In this document: positions 32,877 to 41,870 of the stretch, in pieces
How the letters are laid out: every line of letters starts with the position of its first letter
How positions within the stretch are numbered: position 1 is the stretch's first letter
Origin: Streptomyces aculeolatus
GTDB taxonomy: Bacteria; Actinomycetota; Actinomycetes; Streptomycetales; Streptomycetaceae
Reading direction: 5' to 3'
NCBI RefSeq assembly: GCF_020400605.1
Contig: NZ_JAINRD010000011.1
Span: forward strand, 124,001-188,000
DNA length: 64,000 bases
Notes under the pieces: model-generated
Told to the model about the DNA's origin: nothing
Database searches by the model: none
Seen by the model: the letters and a program-made list of their open reading frames with translations, nothing else
Program-made: the position numbers and the translations under genes

Positions 32877-35144
32877 ATGACCACCACCACGCCTGGCAGG
32901 ACGGCCGAGGTCGAACTCGCGATCGGCGGTATGACCTGCGCCTCCTGCGCCGCACGGATCGAGAAGAAGCTCAACCGCATGGAGGGCGTCGAGGCCACCG
33001 TCAACTACGCCACCGAGAAGGCCAAGGTCACGTTCGCTGACGACGTGGCCGTCGACGACCTGATCGCCACCGTCGAACGTACCGGGTACACCGCCGCACC
33101 GCCCGCCCCGGCCGGCACGGCCGCGGGCGACGGGCAGGAGGACGGCGCCGGCGGGCAGGGCCCGCCCGACGAGCTGCGGACGCTGCGCCAGCGGCTCTTC
33201 GGATCCCTGGCGCTCTCGGTGCCGGTGATCGCGATGGCGATGGCCCCCGCCCTGCAGTTCGAGTACTGGCAGTGGCTCTCGCTCACGCTGGCCGCGCCGG
33301 TGGTGGTCTGGGGCGCCTGGCCGTTCCACAGGGCCGCCTGGACCAACGCGCGGCACGGCGCCGCCACCATGGACACGCTGATCTCGGTCGGTACGACCGC
33401 CGCGTTCCTGTGGTCGCTGTGGGCGCTGTTCTTCGGCACCGCGGGCGAGCCCGGCATGACCCACCCCTTCGAGCTGACCATCGCCCGCGGCGACGGCTCC
33501 GGCAACATCTACCTCGAAGCCGCGGCCGGCGTGACGACGTTCATCCTCGCCGGGCGGTACTTCGAGGCCAAGTCGAAGCGGAAGGCGGGCGCGGCGCTGC
33601 GCGCGCTGATGGAGCTGGGCGCCAAGGAGGTCGCGGTGCTGCGCGACGGCCGCGAGGAGCGGGTGCCCGTGGACCGGCTCGCGGTCGGCGACCGCTTCGT
33701 GGTGCGGCCCGGCGAGAAGATCGCCACCGACGGCACCGTCGTCGAGGGCGCCTCCGCCGTCGACGCCTCCATGCTCACCGGTGAGTCCGTGCCGGTGGAG
33801 GTCACCGTGGGCGACGCCGTCACCGGCGCCACCGTCAACGCCGGCGGCCGGCTGGTCGTGGAGGCCACCCGGGTCGGCTCGGACACGCAGCTGGCGCGGA
33901 TGGCCCGGCTGGTCGAGGACGCCCAGAACGGCAAGGCCGCCGTGCAGCGGCTCGCCGACCGGATCTCCGGCATCTTCGTCCCGGTCGTCATCGCCCTGTC
34001 CCTGGGGACCCTGGGCTTCTGGCTCGGTACGGGCGACGGCATCTCCGCCGCGTTCACCGCCGCGGTCGCCGTGCTGATCATCGCCTGCCCCTGCGCCCTC
34101 GGCCTGGCCACCCCGACCGCCCTCATGGTCGGCACGGGCCGCGGCGCGCAGCTCGGCATCCTCATCAAGGGCCCCGAGGTGCTGGAGTCGACCCGCAAGG
34201 TCGACACCGTCGTCCTGGACAAGACCGGCACCGTCACCACCGGCACCATGACCCTGCACGCCCTGCACACCGCGGACGGCGAGGACGAGGAAACGGTGCT
34301 GCGGCTGGCGGGCGCGCTGGAGCACGCCTCGGAGCACCCCATCGCCCAGGCGGTGGCCGCCGCGGCGGCCGACCGCGTCGGTACGCTGCCGGTCCCCGAG
34401 GACTTCGCCAACGTGCCCGGGCTCGGCGTCCAGGGCGTCGTCGGGGGCCACGCGGTCCTCGTCGGGCGGCAGCAGCTCCTCGCGGACTGGGCGATCACCC
34501 TGCCCGCCGGGCTCGCCGCGGCCAAGGAGCGGTCGGAGCAGGCCGGGCGCACCGCGATCGCGGTCGCCTGGGACGGCGAGGCCCGCGCCCTGCTGGAGGT
34601 CGCGGACGCGGTCAAGCCCACCAGCGCGCAGGCCATCAGGCGGCTGCGTGACCTGGGTCTGACCCCGATCCTGCTCACCGGCGACAACAAGGCCGTCGCG
34701 CAGACCGTCGCCGCCGAGGTCGGCATCGACGAGGTCATCGCCGAGGTCCTCCCCGAGGACAAGGTCGACGCGGTCAAGCGGCTGCAGGCCGAGGGCCGTA
34801 CGGTCGCCATGGTCGGAGACGGCGTCAACGACGCCGCCGCCCTCGCCCAGGCCGACCTGGGCCTGGCCATCGGCACCGGCACCGACGCCGCCATCGAGGC
34901 CGCCGACCTCACCCTGGTCAACGGCGACCTGCGGGCCGCACCGGACGCCATCCGGCTCGCCCGCTCCACCCTGTCCACCATCAAGACCAACCTCGCCTGG
35001 GCGTTCGGCTACAACACCGCCGCCCTGCCGCTCGCCGCCGCGGGCCTGCTCAACCCGATGCTCGCGGGCGCGGCGATGGCCTTCTCCTCCGTCTCGGTGG
35101 TCGCCAACAGCCTGCGGCTGCGGCGCTTCCGGCCGCTGGGCTGA
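32877..35144 (+). CDS. copA: Copper-exporting P1B-type ATPase
   Basis: A 755-residue membrane ATPase that expels Cu(I). It has one N-terminal heavy-metal-associated domain with GMTCASCAAR (Cys21, Cys24). The membrane CPC motif Cys404-Pro-Cys406 is in IIACPCALGLATPT, TGES lies before it, the phosphorylation site DKTGT starts at Asp448, and TGDNK and GDGVNDAAAL follow. ATG 32877 follows GAGGAG, with a GTG just before it. Most Streptomyces copies sit beside csoR and copZ. Here it stands divergent from a His-rich exported protein, under CsoR-type boxes. Confidence 0.96.
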   Translation: MTTTTPGRTAEVELAIGGMTCASCAARIEKKLNRMEGVEATVNYATEKAKVTFADDVAVDDLIATVERTGYTAAPPAPAGTAAGDGQEDGAGGQGPPDELRTLRQRLFGSLALSVPVIAMAMAPALQFEYWQWLSLTLAAPVVVWGAWPFHRAAWTNARHGAATMDTLISVGTTAAFLWSLWALFFGTAGEPGMTHPFELTIARGDGSGNIYLEAAAGVTTFILAGRYFEAKSKRKAGAALRALMELGAKEVAVLRDGREERVPVDRLAVGDRFVVRPGEKIATDGTVVEGASAVDASMLTGESVPVEVTVGDAVTGATVNAGGRLVVEATRVGSDTQLARMARLVEDAQNGKAAVQRLADRISGIFVPVVIALSLGTLGFWLGTGDGISAAFTAAVAVLIIACPCALGLATPTALMVGTGRGAQLGILIKGPEVLESTRKVDTVVLDKTGTVTTGTMTLHALHTADGEDEETVLRLAGALEHASEHPIAQAVAAAAADRVGTLPVPEDFANVPGLGVQGVVGGHAVLVGRQQLLADWAITLPAGLAAAKERSEQAGRTAIAVAWDGEARALLEVADAVKPTSAQAIRRLRDLGLTPILLTGDNKAVAQTVAAEVGIDEVIAEVLPEDKVDAVKRLQAEGRTVAMVGDGVNDAAALAQADLGLAIGTGTDAAIEAADLTLVNGDLRAAPDAIRLARSTLSTIKTNLAWAFGYNTAALPLAAAGLLNPMLAGAAMAFSSVSVVANSLRLRRFRPLG

Positions 35145-35300
35145 GGCCACCGGTCCGCGGCGGCCGCCCCGCGCACCGCCCGTACGTGCCGATCCGGCCG
35201 TGCGGGCGGTGTGGCGTTGAGACGGACGGGTTACGGTGCCCTCCGCGGGCGCGGCAGCGGAATGCGGCGCCGGGCCGAGGGGGAGGAAGGCGTCGTGGGG

Positions 35301-36857
35301 ATGCGGGAGACGGAAAAGTCATCGGAGCCGGGGGCGGAAGCGGTGCCGGGGACGGCGCGGGAGGTGCCGTGGGAGTTGTTCCCGGCGCTGCGCACCGCGC
35401 CGGAGCGGGTCGCGCTGCGCTTCGGCGGCACCGTCCTGACGTACGGCGAGCTGGCCGCCGCGGCCGGCGCCGTCGGCCGGCGGCTCGGGGGCGCCCGGCG
35501 GGTGGCCGTCTGGGCGACGCCGGAGCCGGCGACGGCGGTGGCGGTGACCGCGGCGCTGGTGGCGGGTGTGGCGGTGGTGCCGCTCAACCCCCGTATCGGC
35601 GTACGGGAGCTGGCGCACATCGTGGCCGACAGCGGGCCCGAGCTGGTGCTCGCGGCGCCGGACGCGGAGCTGCCCGGGGCGCTGGCGGAGGTCGAGCGGG
35701 TGGACGTGGCGGCGGGCGGGACGGTGAACGGGGCGGCGGCCGTACGGGCCGAGCCGCCGGCGGCCGGCCCGCGCCCCGGACCCGGCACCCCCGCGCTCGT
35801 CGTCTACACCTCCGGTACGACGGGCCCGCCCAAGGGCGTCGTGCTGGCGCAGCGGGCGCTGGCCGCGACCCTCGACGACCTCGCGGAGGTCTGGGGCTGG
35901 ACGGAGCGGGACACGGTGGTGCACGCGCTGCCGCTGTTCCACGTGCACGGGCTGGTCCTCGGCGTGCTGGGCCCGCTGCGCCGCGGCGGCGCCGTGCACC
36001 ACGTGGGGCGGTTCGCGCCGGAGACGGCGGCGGCGGCGCTGGCCGCGGGCGGCACGATGCTGTTCGGGGTGCCGACGATGTACCACCGGCTGGCCGACGC
36101 CCTCGACGCGGAGCCGGCGGCCGCACCCGGGGCGTCCTCCGGTACGTCCCTGGCCGCCGCCCTCGCCGGCGCCCGGCTGCTGGTCTCCGGCTCCGCGGCG
36201 CTGCCGGTGGCCGACCACCGCCGGCTCACCGCGGCCACCGGCCGCCGCGTCGTGGAGCGCTACGGCATGACGGAGACGCTGATGAACACCAGCGTCCGCC
36301 CCGACGACATGGACGCCACCGGCAGCGTCGGCGTCCCCCTGCCGTCCGTCGCCGCCCGGCTCGTCGACGACGCGGGGGCCGAACTCACCGCGTATGACGG
36401 GGAGACGGTCGGCGAGATCGAGGTCCGCGGCCCGAACCTCTTCACCGGCTACCTCAACCGCCCCGAGGCGACGGCGGCGGCGTTCCGCGACGGCTGGTTC
36501 CGCACCGGCGACATGGCGGTACGGGACGCGGCCGGCCGCTACCGCATCGTCGGCCGCCGCGCCACGGACCTCATCAAGTCCGGCGGCTACAAGATCGGCG
36601 CCGGGGAGATCGAGAACGCGCTGCTGGAGCACCCGGCCGTCGCCGAGGCGGCGGTCACCGCGGAGCCGGACCCGGACCTGGGCGAGCGCATCGTCGCCTG
36701 GGTGGTCCCGGCCGGCGCGCCGCCGCCCGCCGCGGAGCTGTCGGCGTACGTGGCCGACCACCTGGCCCCGCACAAGCGCCCCCGCAAGGTCCACTTCCTC
36801 GACGCCCTCCCCCGCAACGACATGGGCAAGGTCCTCAAGCGCGCCCTGGGGAGCTGA
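35301..36857 (+). CDS. matB: Malonyl-CoA synthetase (acyl-CoA ligase, MatB type)
   Basis: A 518-residue AMP-forming ligase. The signature motifs are VVYTSGTTGPPKGVVLAQRA, the MatB-type RYGMTETLMNTS, GWFRTGDMA and the catalytic Lys near the end in PRNDMGKVLKR. The whole chain closely resembles my memory of S. coelicolor MatB, which makes malonyl- and methylmalonyl-CoA from the free acids, feeding fatty-acid and polyketide synthesis. The ATG at 35301 has GGAGGAAGG ten bases upstream; a GTG at 35295 is also possible. It overlaps the convergent Y-family gene by 23 bases. No matA or transporter is adjacent. Confidence 0.9.
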   Translation: MRETEKSSEPGAEAVPGTAREVPWELFPALRTAPERVALRFGGTVLTYGELAAAAGAVGRRLGGARRVAVWATPEPATAVAVTAALVAGVAVVPLNPRIGVRELAHIVADSGPELVLAAPDAELPGALAEVERVDVAAGGTVNGAAAVRAEPPAAGPRPGPGTPALVVYTSGTTGPPKGVVLAQRALAATLDDLAEVWGWTERDTVVHALPLFHVHGLVLGVLGPLRRGGAVHHVGRFAPETAAAALAAGGTMLFGVPTMYHRLADALDAEPAAAPGASSGTSLAAALAGARLLVSGSAALPVADHRRLTAATGRRVVERYGMTETLMNTSVRPDDMDATGSVGVPLPSVAARLVDDAGAELTAYDGETVGEIEVRGPNLFTGYLNRPEATAAAFRDGWFRTGDMAVRDAAGRYRIVGRRATDLIKSGGYKIGAGEIENALLEHPAVAEAAVTAEPDPDLGERIVAWVVPAGAPPPAAELSAYVADHLAPHKRPRKVHFLDALPRNDMGKVLKRALGS

Positions 36858-37866
36858 CGCCCTCCCACCCCGGCGCCGGGGGCTCCGTGATCGCCAGGGT
36901 CGCGGGCCGGACGGCCCCGGGGCCGAAGCGGCGGCGGGCGCGGTCCGCGGCCGCCTCGGCGCGGCGGGCGCGGGCGTCGCCGGGGTCCAGCGAGAGCTGG
37001 CGGTACGCGCCGGCCGCCGGCAGCAGGTGGTCGGCGCGGAGCGCGTACGCCCGTACCCGGGCCCGCTGCAGCCCGAGGGCGGCCAGCAGGCCGAGGGCGG
37101 TGGCGGCGAGCACCGGCGAGTGGTCGGTGGGCTCCGCGACGGCCCGGGTCCTGGTGGTCGAGCTGCGGTCGGCGTAGCGCACCACGAGGGTGAGGCGGCC
37201 GGCGACCTGGGCCTCCCCGCGCAGGCGCTGGCCGATCCGGTCGGCGAGGCCCAGGACGGCCCGGTGGTGCCGTACGGGGTCGAGGCAGTCGGCGTCCAGC
37301 ACCAGCTCCGCCGACAGGGACGCCGCCGGTTCCGCGGGGGTGACCGGGCGCGGGTCGTAGCCGCGGGCGCGGTCGCCGAGCAGGCGGGCCTGGCTGACGC
37401 CGAGGAGCCGCTGCAGGGTCGCCGCGGGCAGCTCGGCGATCTGCCCGACGGTGTGCAGGCCGTACCGTCCGAGCTTCTCCGCGGTCGCGCGGCCGATCCC
37501 GGGGAGGGCGGCGACCGGGCGCGGGTGCAGCCACTCCGCCGCCCGCCCCGTGGGCACGCGGGTGGTGTCCCCGGGCGCGGAGGCGTCGGCCGCCATGGCC
37601 GCGAGCATGCGGTTGCCCGCGAGGCCCGCGCTGCTGTCGATGCCGTAGAGGGCCTTCAGCCTCATCTTCACGAGCTGGACCGCGTCGTAGGCCGACAGGT
37701 CGAAGTACCGGAGCGCGGACGTCAGGTCGAGCTGTACGGCGTCGGGCGGCATCTCCTGGACGTGGGGCGTGACGCCGCCCATCAGCTCGACGATGTCCGC
37801 GTACTGCTCCCCGCTCAGCGAGGCGTGCAGATGGAGGTGGGCGATGTGCCGGCGGCGCGCGGTCAT
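36835..37866 (-). CDS. Y-family DNA-polymerase-like protein, ImuB-type (catalytically defective)
   Basis: A 343-residue protein with a Y-family palm/finger and a helix-hairpin-helix (VAALPGIGRATAEKLGRYGL) followed by a little-finger domain. The catalytic acids are lost: the first strand reads HLHLHASLS instead of a VDMDAFF type, and the second site reads PPDAVQLDLTSA instead of SIDEAYLD. This fits ImuB, a non-catalytic partner that links DnaE2 to the clamp. It is immediately downstream of dnaE2 with an ATGA overlap, so the two form a mutagenic repair cassette. No imuA is present. It overlaps the 3' end of matB tail to tail. Confidence 0.85.
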   Translation of the reverse strand: MTARRRHIAHLHLHASLSGEQYADIVELMGGVTPHVQEMPPDAVQLDLTSALRYFDLSAYDAVQLVKMRLKALYGIDSSAGLAGNRMLAAMAADASAPGDTTRVPTGRAAEWLHPRPVAALPGIGRATAEKLGRYGLHTVGQIAELPAATLQRLLGVSQARLLGDRARGYDPRPVTPAEPAASLSAELVLDADCLDPVRHHRAVLGLADRIGQRLRGEAQVAGRLTLVVRYADRSSTTRTRAVAEPTDHSPVLAATALGLLAALGLQRARVRAYALRADHLLPAAGAYRQLSLDPGDARARRAEAAADRARRRFGPGAVRPATLAITEPPAPGWEGVSSPGRA

Positions 37867-40800
37867 CCCGCGCTCCCCGGGCTGCGGTGGCCGAACTTCT
37901 TCAGGTCGGCCGACCGGCTGCCGGCGGGCTGCAGGTCGGCGTACGGGTGCAGGCGGGCCCCGGCGGTGCCGTCGGCCAGGGTGCGGCCGGGCTGAGGACG
38001 GTCGGGCCGGTCGGGGCCCGGGCGGGCCCCGTCGGGCCGGGGGCCGTCGGGCTGGGCGGGGGTCGGGTGCGGCCGGTCCTCGCCCAGGAGGGCGAGTGCG
38101 GCCTCGGGGCCGTCGTCGCGGCGGGCGGCGGCGATCCGGTCCAGGTCCCAGGCCATGGTGCCGACGACGGTGCGCCGGGTGCCGCGCACCTGGACCGTGC
38201 CGCGTACCAGCAGCAGGCCGCTGTGGAAGACGGTGTGCGCGCAGGCCGGGTGGGAGTCCTCGAAGAACGCCAGGTCGACCAGGCCGGAGCCGTCCTCCAG
38301 CGTGACGAAGATGATGCGCTTGCCGCTGGCGATCGGCGGGGTCTGCGTCGAGGCCCGCACGCCGGCGACGAGCACCTGCTGCCCGGGGCGCAGGCCGGCG
38401 AGGTGGGCCGCGTCCGTCGCGCCGATCTCGCGGAGCAGCCGGTGGTGGTGCTCCATCAGGTGCTTGGAGACGTCGATGCCGAGGGTGTTCAGTTCGGCGC
38501 CGAGGGTCTCGCGACCGGTCATCTCCGGCAGCCCGCTCGGCTCCGTACCGCCGGCCGCGTCCGCGCCGATGGGCAGTTGGCCCTCACCCGCGAAGCGGGC
38601 CCGGGACTGCCGGTGCAGCTCGTCGATCTGGAGGAGGAGGTCGCGGCGGGTGAGGCGGCCGTCGCCGAGGCCGTCGAGGGCGCCGATCCCGGCCAGGCGC
38701 TCGGCGAGCGGCCTGCTGGGCCGGGCCCGCTGCCAGAAGTCCGACAGGGAGCCGTAGGGCAGGCCCTCCTCGATCCGTACGGCCTCGTCCTCGCTGATGC
38801 CGTGCACCGCGGACAGCGCGAGCCGCACCCCCCACCGGTCGTCCGCGTCGCTCTTCTCCACGGTGTGCCGCACCCGGGAGCGGTTGACGTCGACGGGCAG
38901 GACCGGCACGCCGCGCCGGCGGGCGTCGGAGACGAGGACGCGCTTGGGCCACATGCCGGGGTCGTGTTCGAGGAGGCCGGCCAGCAGGAACGCCGGGTAG
39001 TGCGCCTTGAGCCAGGCGCTCTGCAGCGCGGGTACGGCGAAGGCGACCGCGTGCGCCCGGCAGAAGCCGTAGGCGCCGAAGGCCGCGACGGTCTTCCAGA
39101 CCTCGTCCCGTACGGCCGTGCCGTAGCCGCGCGCACGCGCCTGCCGGTGGAACCAGTCCCTGATCCCGGGCAGCCTGTCCTCGTCCCCGAGCGCGCGCCG
39201 GGCGATCTCCCCCAGGGCCCGGTCGCATCCGGTCATCACCCGGAAGGTCTCGATGATCTGCTCGTGCCAGATGGTCACGCCGTACGTGTCGGAGAGCACC
39301 GGTTCGAGGTCCGGGTGGGCGTACTCGGGAGCGCCGCCGTGGCGGGCGGCGACGTAGCGCTCGGGCATGCCGCCGGCGACGGGTCCTGGGCGGAAGAGGC
39401 TGATGTCCGCGATGACGTCCTGCGGGTCGCGGGGCTTGAGCCGGGACAGCAGGTCCTGCTGGCCGGGGGACTCCAGCTGGAACAGGCCCAGGGTCTCGCT
39501 GTCCTGGATGAGCTTGAACGCGAAGACGTCGTCGAGCGGCACCTGTCCGGGGTCGTCCAGGTCGATGTGCCTGCCCGTGGCCTGTGCGATCTCGGCGACG
39601 GCGTGGGCCATCGCGGACTGCATGCGCACGCCCAGGACGTCGAGCTTGATGTTGCCGAGGTCCTCGATCTCCTCCTTGGCGGCCATGGCCATGGGGTAGT
39701 CGCCCTGCGGGGTGGGCTGCACCGGCAGCCGGTCCAGGAGGGTGGCGTCGCTGATGACGACGCCGCACGGGTGCATGGCCATGCCGTGGACGAGGGCGTC
39801 GAGGCCCTCGGCGAGCTCCCACAGCGGGCCGTACCGGTGTGCCTCGGCGGCCAGTTGCCGCAGCTCCGGCAGCTCCGCGAGGGCGCCGGTGATGTCGGAG
39901 GCCCGCAGGTGCGGGAAGCTCTTGGCGATCCGGTCGACGTCGGCGGGCTCGATGCCGAGGGCGAGGCCGGCGTCCCGCAGCGCCCTGCGCGCCCGGTAGG
40001 TCTCGGGCATCGCGGTGACCGCCACCCGCTCCTTGCCGAACCGGTCGAAGATCACGTCGTAGCACTCCAGCCGGCGGGCCGACTCCACGTCGATGTCGAT
40101 GTCGGGCAGCGACTTGCGCCGGACGCTCAGGAAGCGCTCGAACAGCAGCCGGTGGTCGAGGGGGTTGGCCGTGGCGATGTCCAGGACGTGGCAGACCAGC
40201 GAGCCGGCGCCGGAGCCGCGGGCGGCGACCCGGATGCCCTTGGCCCGGATGTCGGCCACGACCTGGCCGACGGCGAGGAAGTACGAGTCGTAGCGGAGTG
40301 TGGAGATCGCTTCCAGCTCCTCGTCCAGTCGGGTACGGGCCGCGGGGTCGCGGTCGAGGCCGCGCCTGGCCAGGCCGTCCTCGCACTGCCGGCGCAGCAG
40401 CCGCGCGGCTCCGCCGGCGCCGGGCCCGGCGCCGAAGAGCGCCGCCTCCGGGAAGTGCGGCCGCCCCAGCCCGAGGTCCGCCGCGGGATCGATCGTGCAC
40501 GCGGCGGCCGTCGCGGCGGTGTCCGCCATCAGGCGGCGTGCGCGCCGTACGTCCCCTCCTGCGCACTCGGCGACCAGCCGCGCCACGGCCGCCATCGCCC
40601 GCTCGTCCTTGAGCCAGCGCTGCCCGCTGTCCAGCCGGCGCCAGTCGATCGGCCGCAGCAGCCGGGCGGCGTCCAGGACGTCCGCGAGCCGGTGCTGGCC
40701 GGGGTCGGCGTAGCGGACGGCGTTGGAGAGCACGACGGTGGTACCCGTGCGGTCGCCCAGCGCCAGGGTGCGGGCGGCGAGGCGGAGCGACCCGGGTCCG

Positions 40801-41390
40801 GTGCCCGCGCGCTTGTGCGCGGCGGCCTCCAGCCGGAGCCCGGCCCCGAAGACCTCCCGCCACGGCGCGAGCAGCTTCGCCGCGACGTCCTCCCGGCCCG
40901 CCGCCAGCGCCCGCACCGGCTCGGAGAGCGGCCCGAGCAGGGCCACCAGGCCGGCGCCCCCGTACGCGCGCAGCGCCTGCCACGGCACCACCGGCGGGCT
41001 GCCGGCCGTCGCGCCCGCGTGGGCGGCGGACACGATGCGGCACAGCCGCGCCCACCCCGCTCCGTCCCGCGCGAGCAGCACGAACCGCAGCGGCGGCTCG
41101 ACCACGTGCCCGCCGCCCCGCACCGGGCCGCGCCGCCGCGGGCCGGGCGGCGGCGGTGCGGCCCGGTGCGGGGCGCCTGCCACCGCCAGATCGACCCCCA
41201 GCACCGGCCGGACCCCGGCCTCCGCGCAGGCCCGGACGAACCGGACGGTGCCGGTGACGGTGTCCCGGTCGGTCAGGGCGAGGGCTCCCATGCCGCGCTC
41301 GGCGGCCCGCCGGACGAGGTGCTCGGGGTGGGACGCGCCGTAGCGGGCGGAGTAACCGGACGCGACGTGCACGTGGGCGAAGCCCGCCAT
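37863..41390 (-). CDS. dnaE2: Error-prone DNA polymerase III alpha subunit (DnaE2 type)
   Basis: A 1175-residue C-family polymerase. The N-terminal PHP domain begins FAHVHVASGYS and includes LALTDRDTVTG. The polymerase palm has PDIDIDVES with the catalytic aspartates, and PMAMAAKEEIEDLGNIKLDV is typical of the DnaE2 group. An OB-fold near residue 1020 (PPIASGKRIIFVTLEDGSG) ends the chain, and it is shorter than replicative DnaE. It should carry out translesion synthesis after damage. The operon partner is the ImuB-like gene, and a LexA-like box lies 55 bases upstream of the ATG. Confidence 0.93.
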   Translation of the reverse strand: MAGFAHVHVASGYSARYGASHPEHLVRRAAERGMGALALTDRDTVTGTVRFVRACAEAGVRPVLGVDLAVAGAPHRAAPPPPGPRRRGPVRGGGHVVEPPLRFVLLARDGAGWARLCRIVSAAHAGATAGSPPVVPWQALRAYGGAGLVALLGPLSEPVRALAAGREDVAAKLLAPWREVFGAGLRLEAAAHKRAGTGPGSLRLAARTLALGDRTGTTVVLSNAVRYADPGQHRLADVLDAARLLRPIDWRRLDSGQRWLKDERAMAAVARLVAECAGGDVRRARRLMADTAATAAACTIDPAADLGLGRPHFPEAALFGAGPGAGGAARLLRRQCEDGLARRGLDRDPAARTRLDEELEAISTLRYDSYFLAVGQVVADIRAKGIRVAARGSGAGSLVCHVLDIATANPLDHRLLFERFLSVRRKSLPDIDIDVESARRLECYDVIFDRFGKERVAVTAMPETYRARRALRDAGLALGIEPADVDRIAKSFPHLRASDITGALAELPELRQLAAEAHRYGPLWELAEGLDALVHGMAMHPCGVVISDATLLDRLPVQPTPQGDYPMAMAAKEEIEDLGNIKLDVLGVRMQSAMAHAVAEIAQATGRHIDLDDPGQVPLDDVFAFKLIQDSETLGLFQLESPGQQDLLSRLKPRDPQDVIADISLFRPGPVAGGMPERYVAARHGGAPEYAHPDLEPVLSDTYGVTIWHEQIIETFRVMTGCDRALGEIARRALGDEDRLPGIRDWFHRQARARGYGTAVRDEVWKTVAAFGAYGFCRAHAVAFAVPALQSAWLKAHYPAFLLAGLLEHDPGMWPKRVLVSDARRRGVPVLPVDVNRSRVRHTVEKSDADDRWGVRLALSAVHGISEDEAVRIEEGLPYGSLSDFWQRARPSRPLAERLAGIGALDGLGDGRLTRRDLLLQIDELHRQSRARFAGEGQLPIGADAAGGTEPSGLPEMTGRETLGAELNTLGIDVSKHLMEHHHRLLREIGATDAAHLAGLRPGQQVLVAGVRASTQTPPIASGKRIIFVTLEDGSGLVDLAFFEDSHPACAHTVFHSGLLLVRGTVQVRGTRRTVVGTMAWDLDRIAAARRDDGPEAALALLGEDRPHPTPAQPDGPRPDGARPGPDRPDRPQPGRTLADGTAGARLHPYADLQPAGSRSADLKKFGHRSPGSAG

Positions 41391-41444
41391 GCCGCACCTC
41401 CATCACTCCACCCCATTTCGGCTCTTTATCCCGATAGATTCCAT

Positions 41445-41458
41445 CGTACGTTCGTTCG
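41445..41458. promoter_or_regulatory. LexA (SOS) box upstream of dnaE2
   Basis: CGTACGTTCGTTCG fits the Gram-positive SOS pattern CGAAC-N4-GTTCG with one mismatch (CGTAC for CGAAC). It is 55 bases upstream of the dnaE2 start. The operon is expected to be induced by DNA damage. Confidence 0.7.
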
Positions 41459-41663
41459 ATTACCCTAGCTCTTCCAAGCCCGCCCGGCGAACGCCGCGGA
41501 ACGCGCGTTCCCCCAGCTCGGCGGCGCCCCGAAGGCCGCCGGCGCCGCCATTCCCGCCATCTCCGCGCCCGGGCAGTCCAGTTGGGCGCCCAGCCGCCCG
41601 CACATGAGATTCGTCACTCCCCCGGAACGGCCGCCACCCACCCACCTCCGACGGCACCCAGCG

Positions 41664-41679
41664 ATTGGACTAGACCAAT
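41664..41679. promoter_or_regulatory. DasR-responsive element (dre) 1
   Basis: ATTGGACTAGACCAAT closely matches the dre consensus (around ACTGGTCTAGACCAGT) with an intact CTAGACCA core and good dyad symmetry. DasR represses N-acetylglucosamine and chitin genes until glucosamine-phosphate accumulates. The following GH20 gene fits that regulon. Confidence 0.8.
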
Positions 41680-41730
41680 AGGAACGTTTCAATTTCCTGC
41701 CCACCGCTCTCACCAGGGACTTTCGATTCA

Positions 41731-41746
41731 ATTGGTGTAGACCTCT
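41731..41746. promoter_or_regulatory. DasR-responsive element (dre) 2
   Basis: ATTGGTGTAGACCTCT keeps the left half and the TAGACC core but has a weaker right half. It abuts the -35 of the promoter annotated at 41746-41775, the expected position for repression. Confidence 0.68.
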
Positions 41747-41775
41747 TGACCCTTGAGTGCACACGCACCTACGTT
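41746..41775 (+). promoter_or_regulatory. Promoter of the GH20 gene
   Basis: TTGACC at 41746-41751 and TACGTT at 41770-41775 are separated by 18 bases and lie about 95 bases before the ATG. The -35 overlaps the end of the second dre. Confidence 0.55.
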
Positions 41776-41870
41776 CCGGTCGATCCCCCGTCCCGGACCC
41801 CACAGCCGGCCGCCCGTGAACCGCCACGCAAGGACCGACCGCTGCCCAACACCCATCTCCGGGAGTAGCC

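Larger units (their letters stand above)
41391..41870. other. 480-base gap between dnaE2 and the GH20 gene
   Basis: This divergent promoter region carries the SOS box near dnaE2, and two DasR-type boxes and a promoter near the glycosidase. A 65-codon minus-strand frame (41460-41657) has no ribosome site and no recognisable product, so I do not call it. Confidence 0.6.

Noticed and set aside
37887..41468. 1193-codon plus-strand frame opposite dnaE2
   Set aside because: Antisense frame produced by GC-rich codon bias. The protein shows no recognisable motif, whereas the minus-strand frame is a full DnaE2.
41460..41657. 65-codon minus-strand frame in the dnaE2-GH20 gap
   Set aside because: No ribosome site, no similarity that I recognise, and it overlaps the regulatory region.
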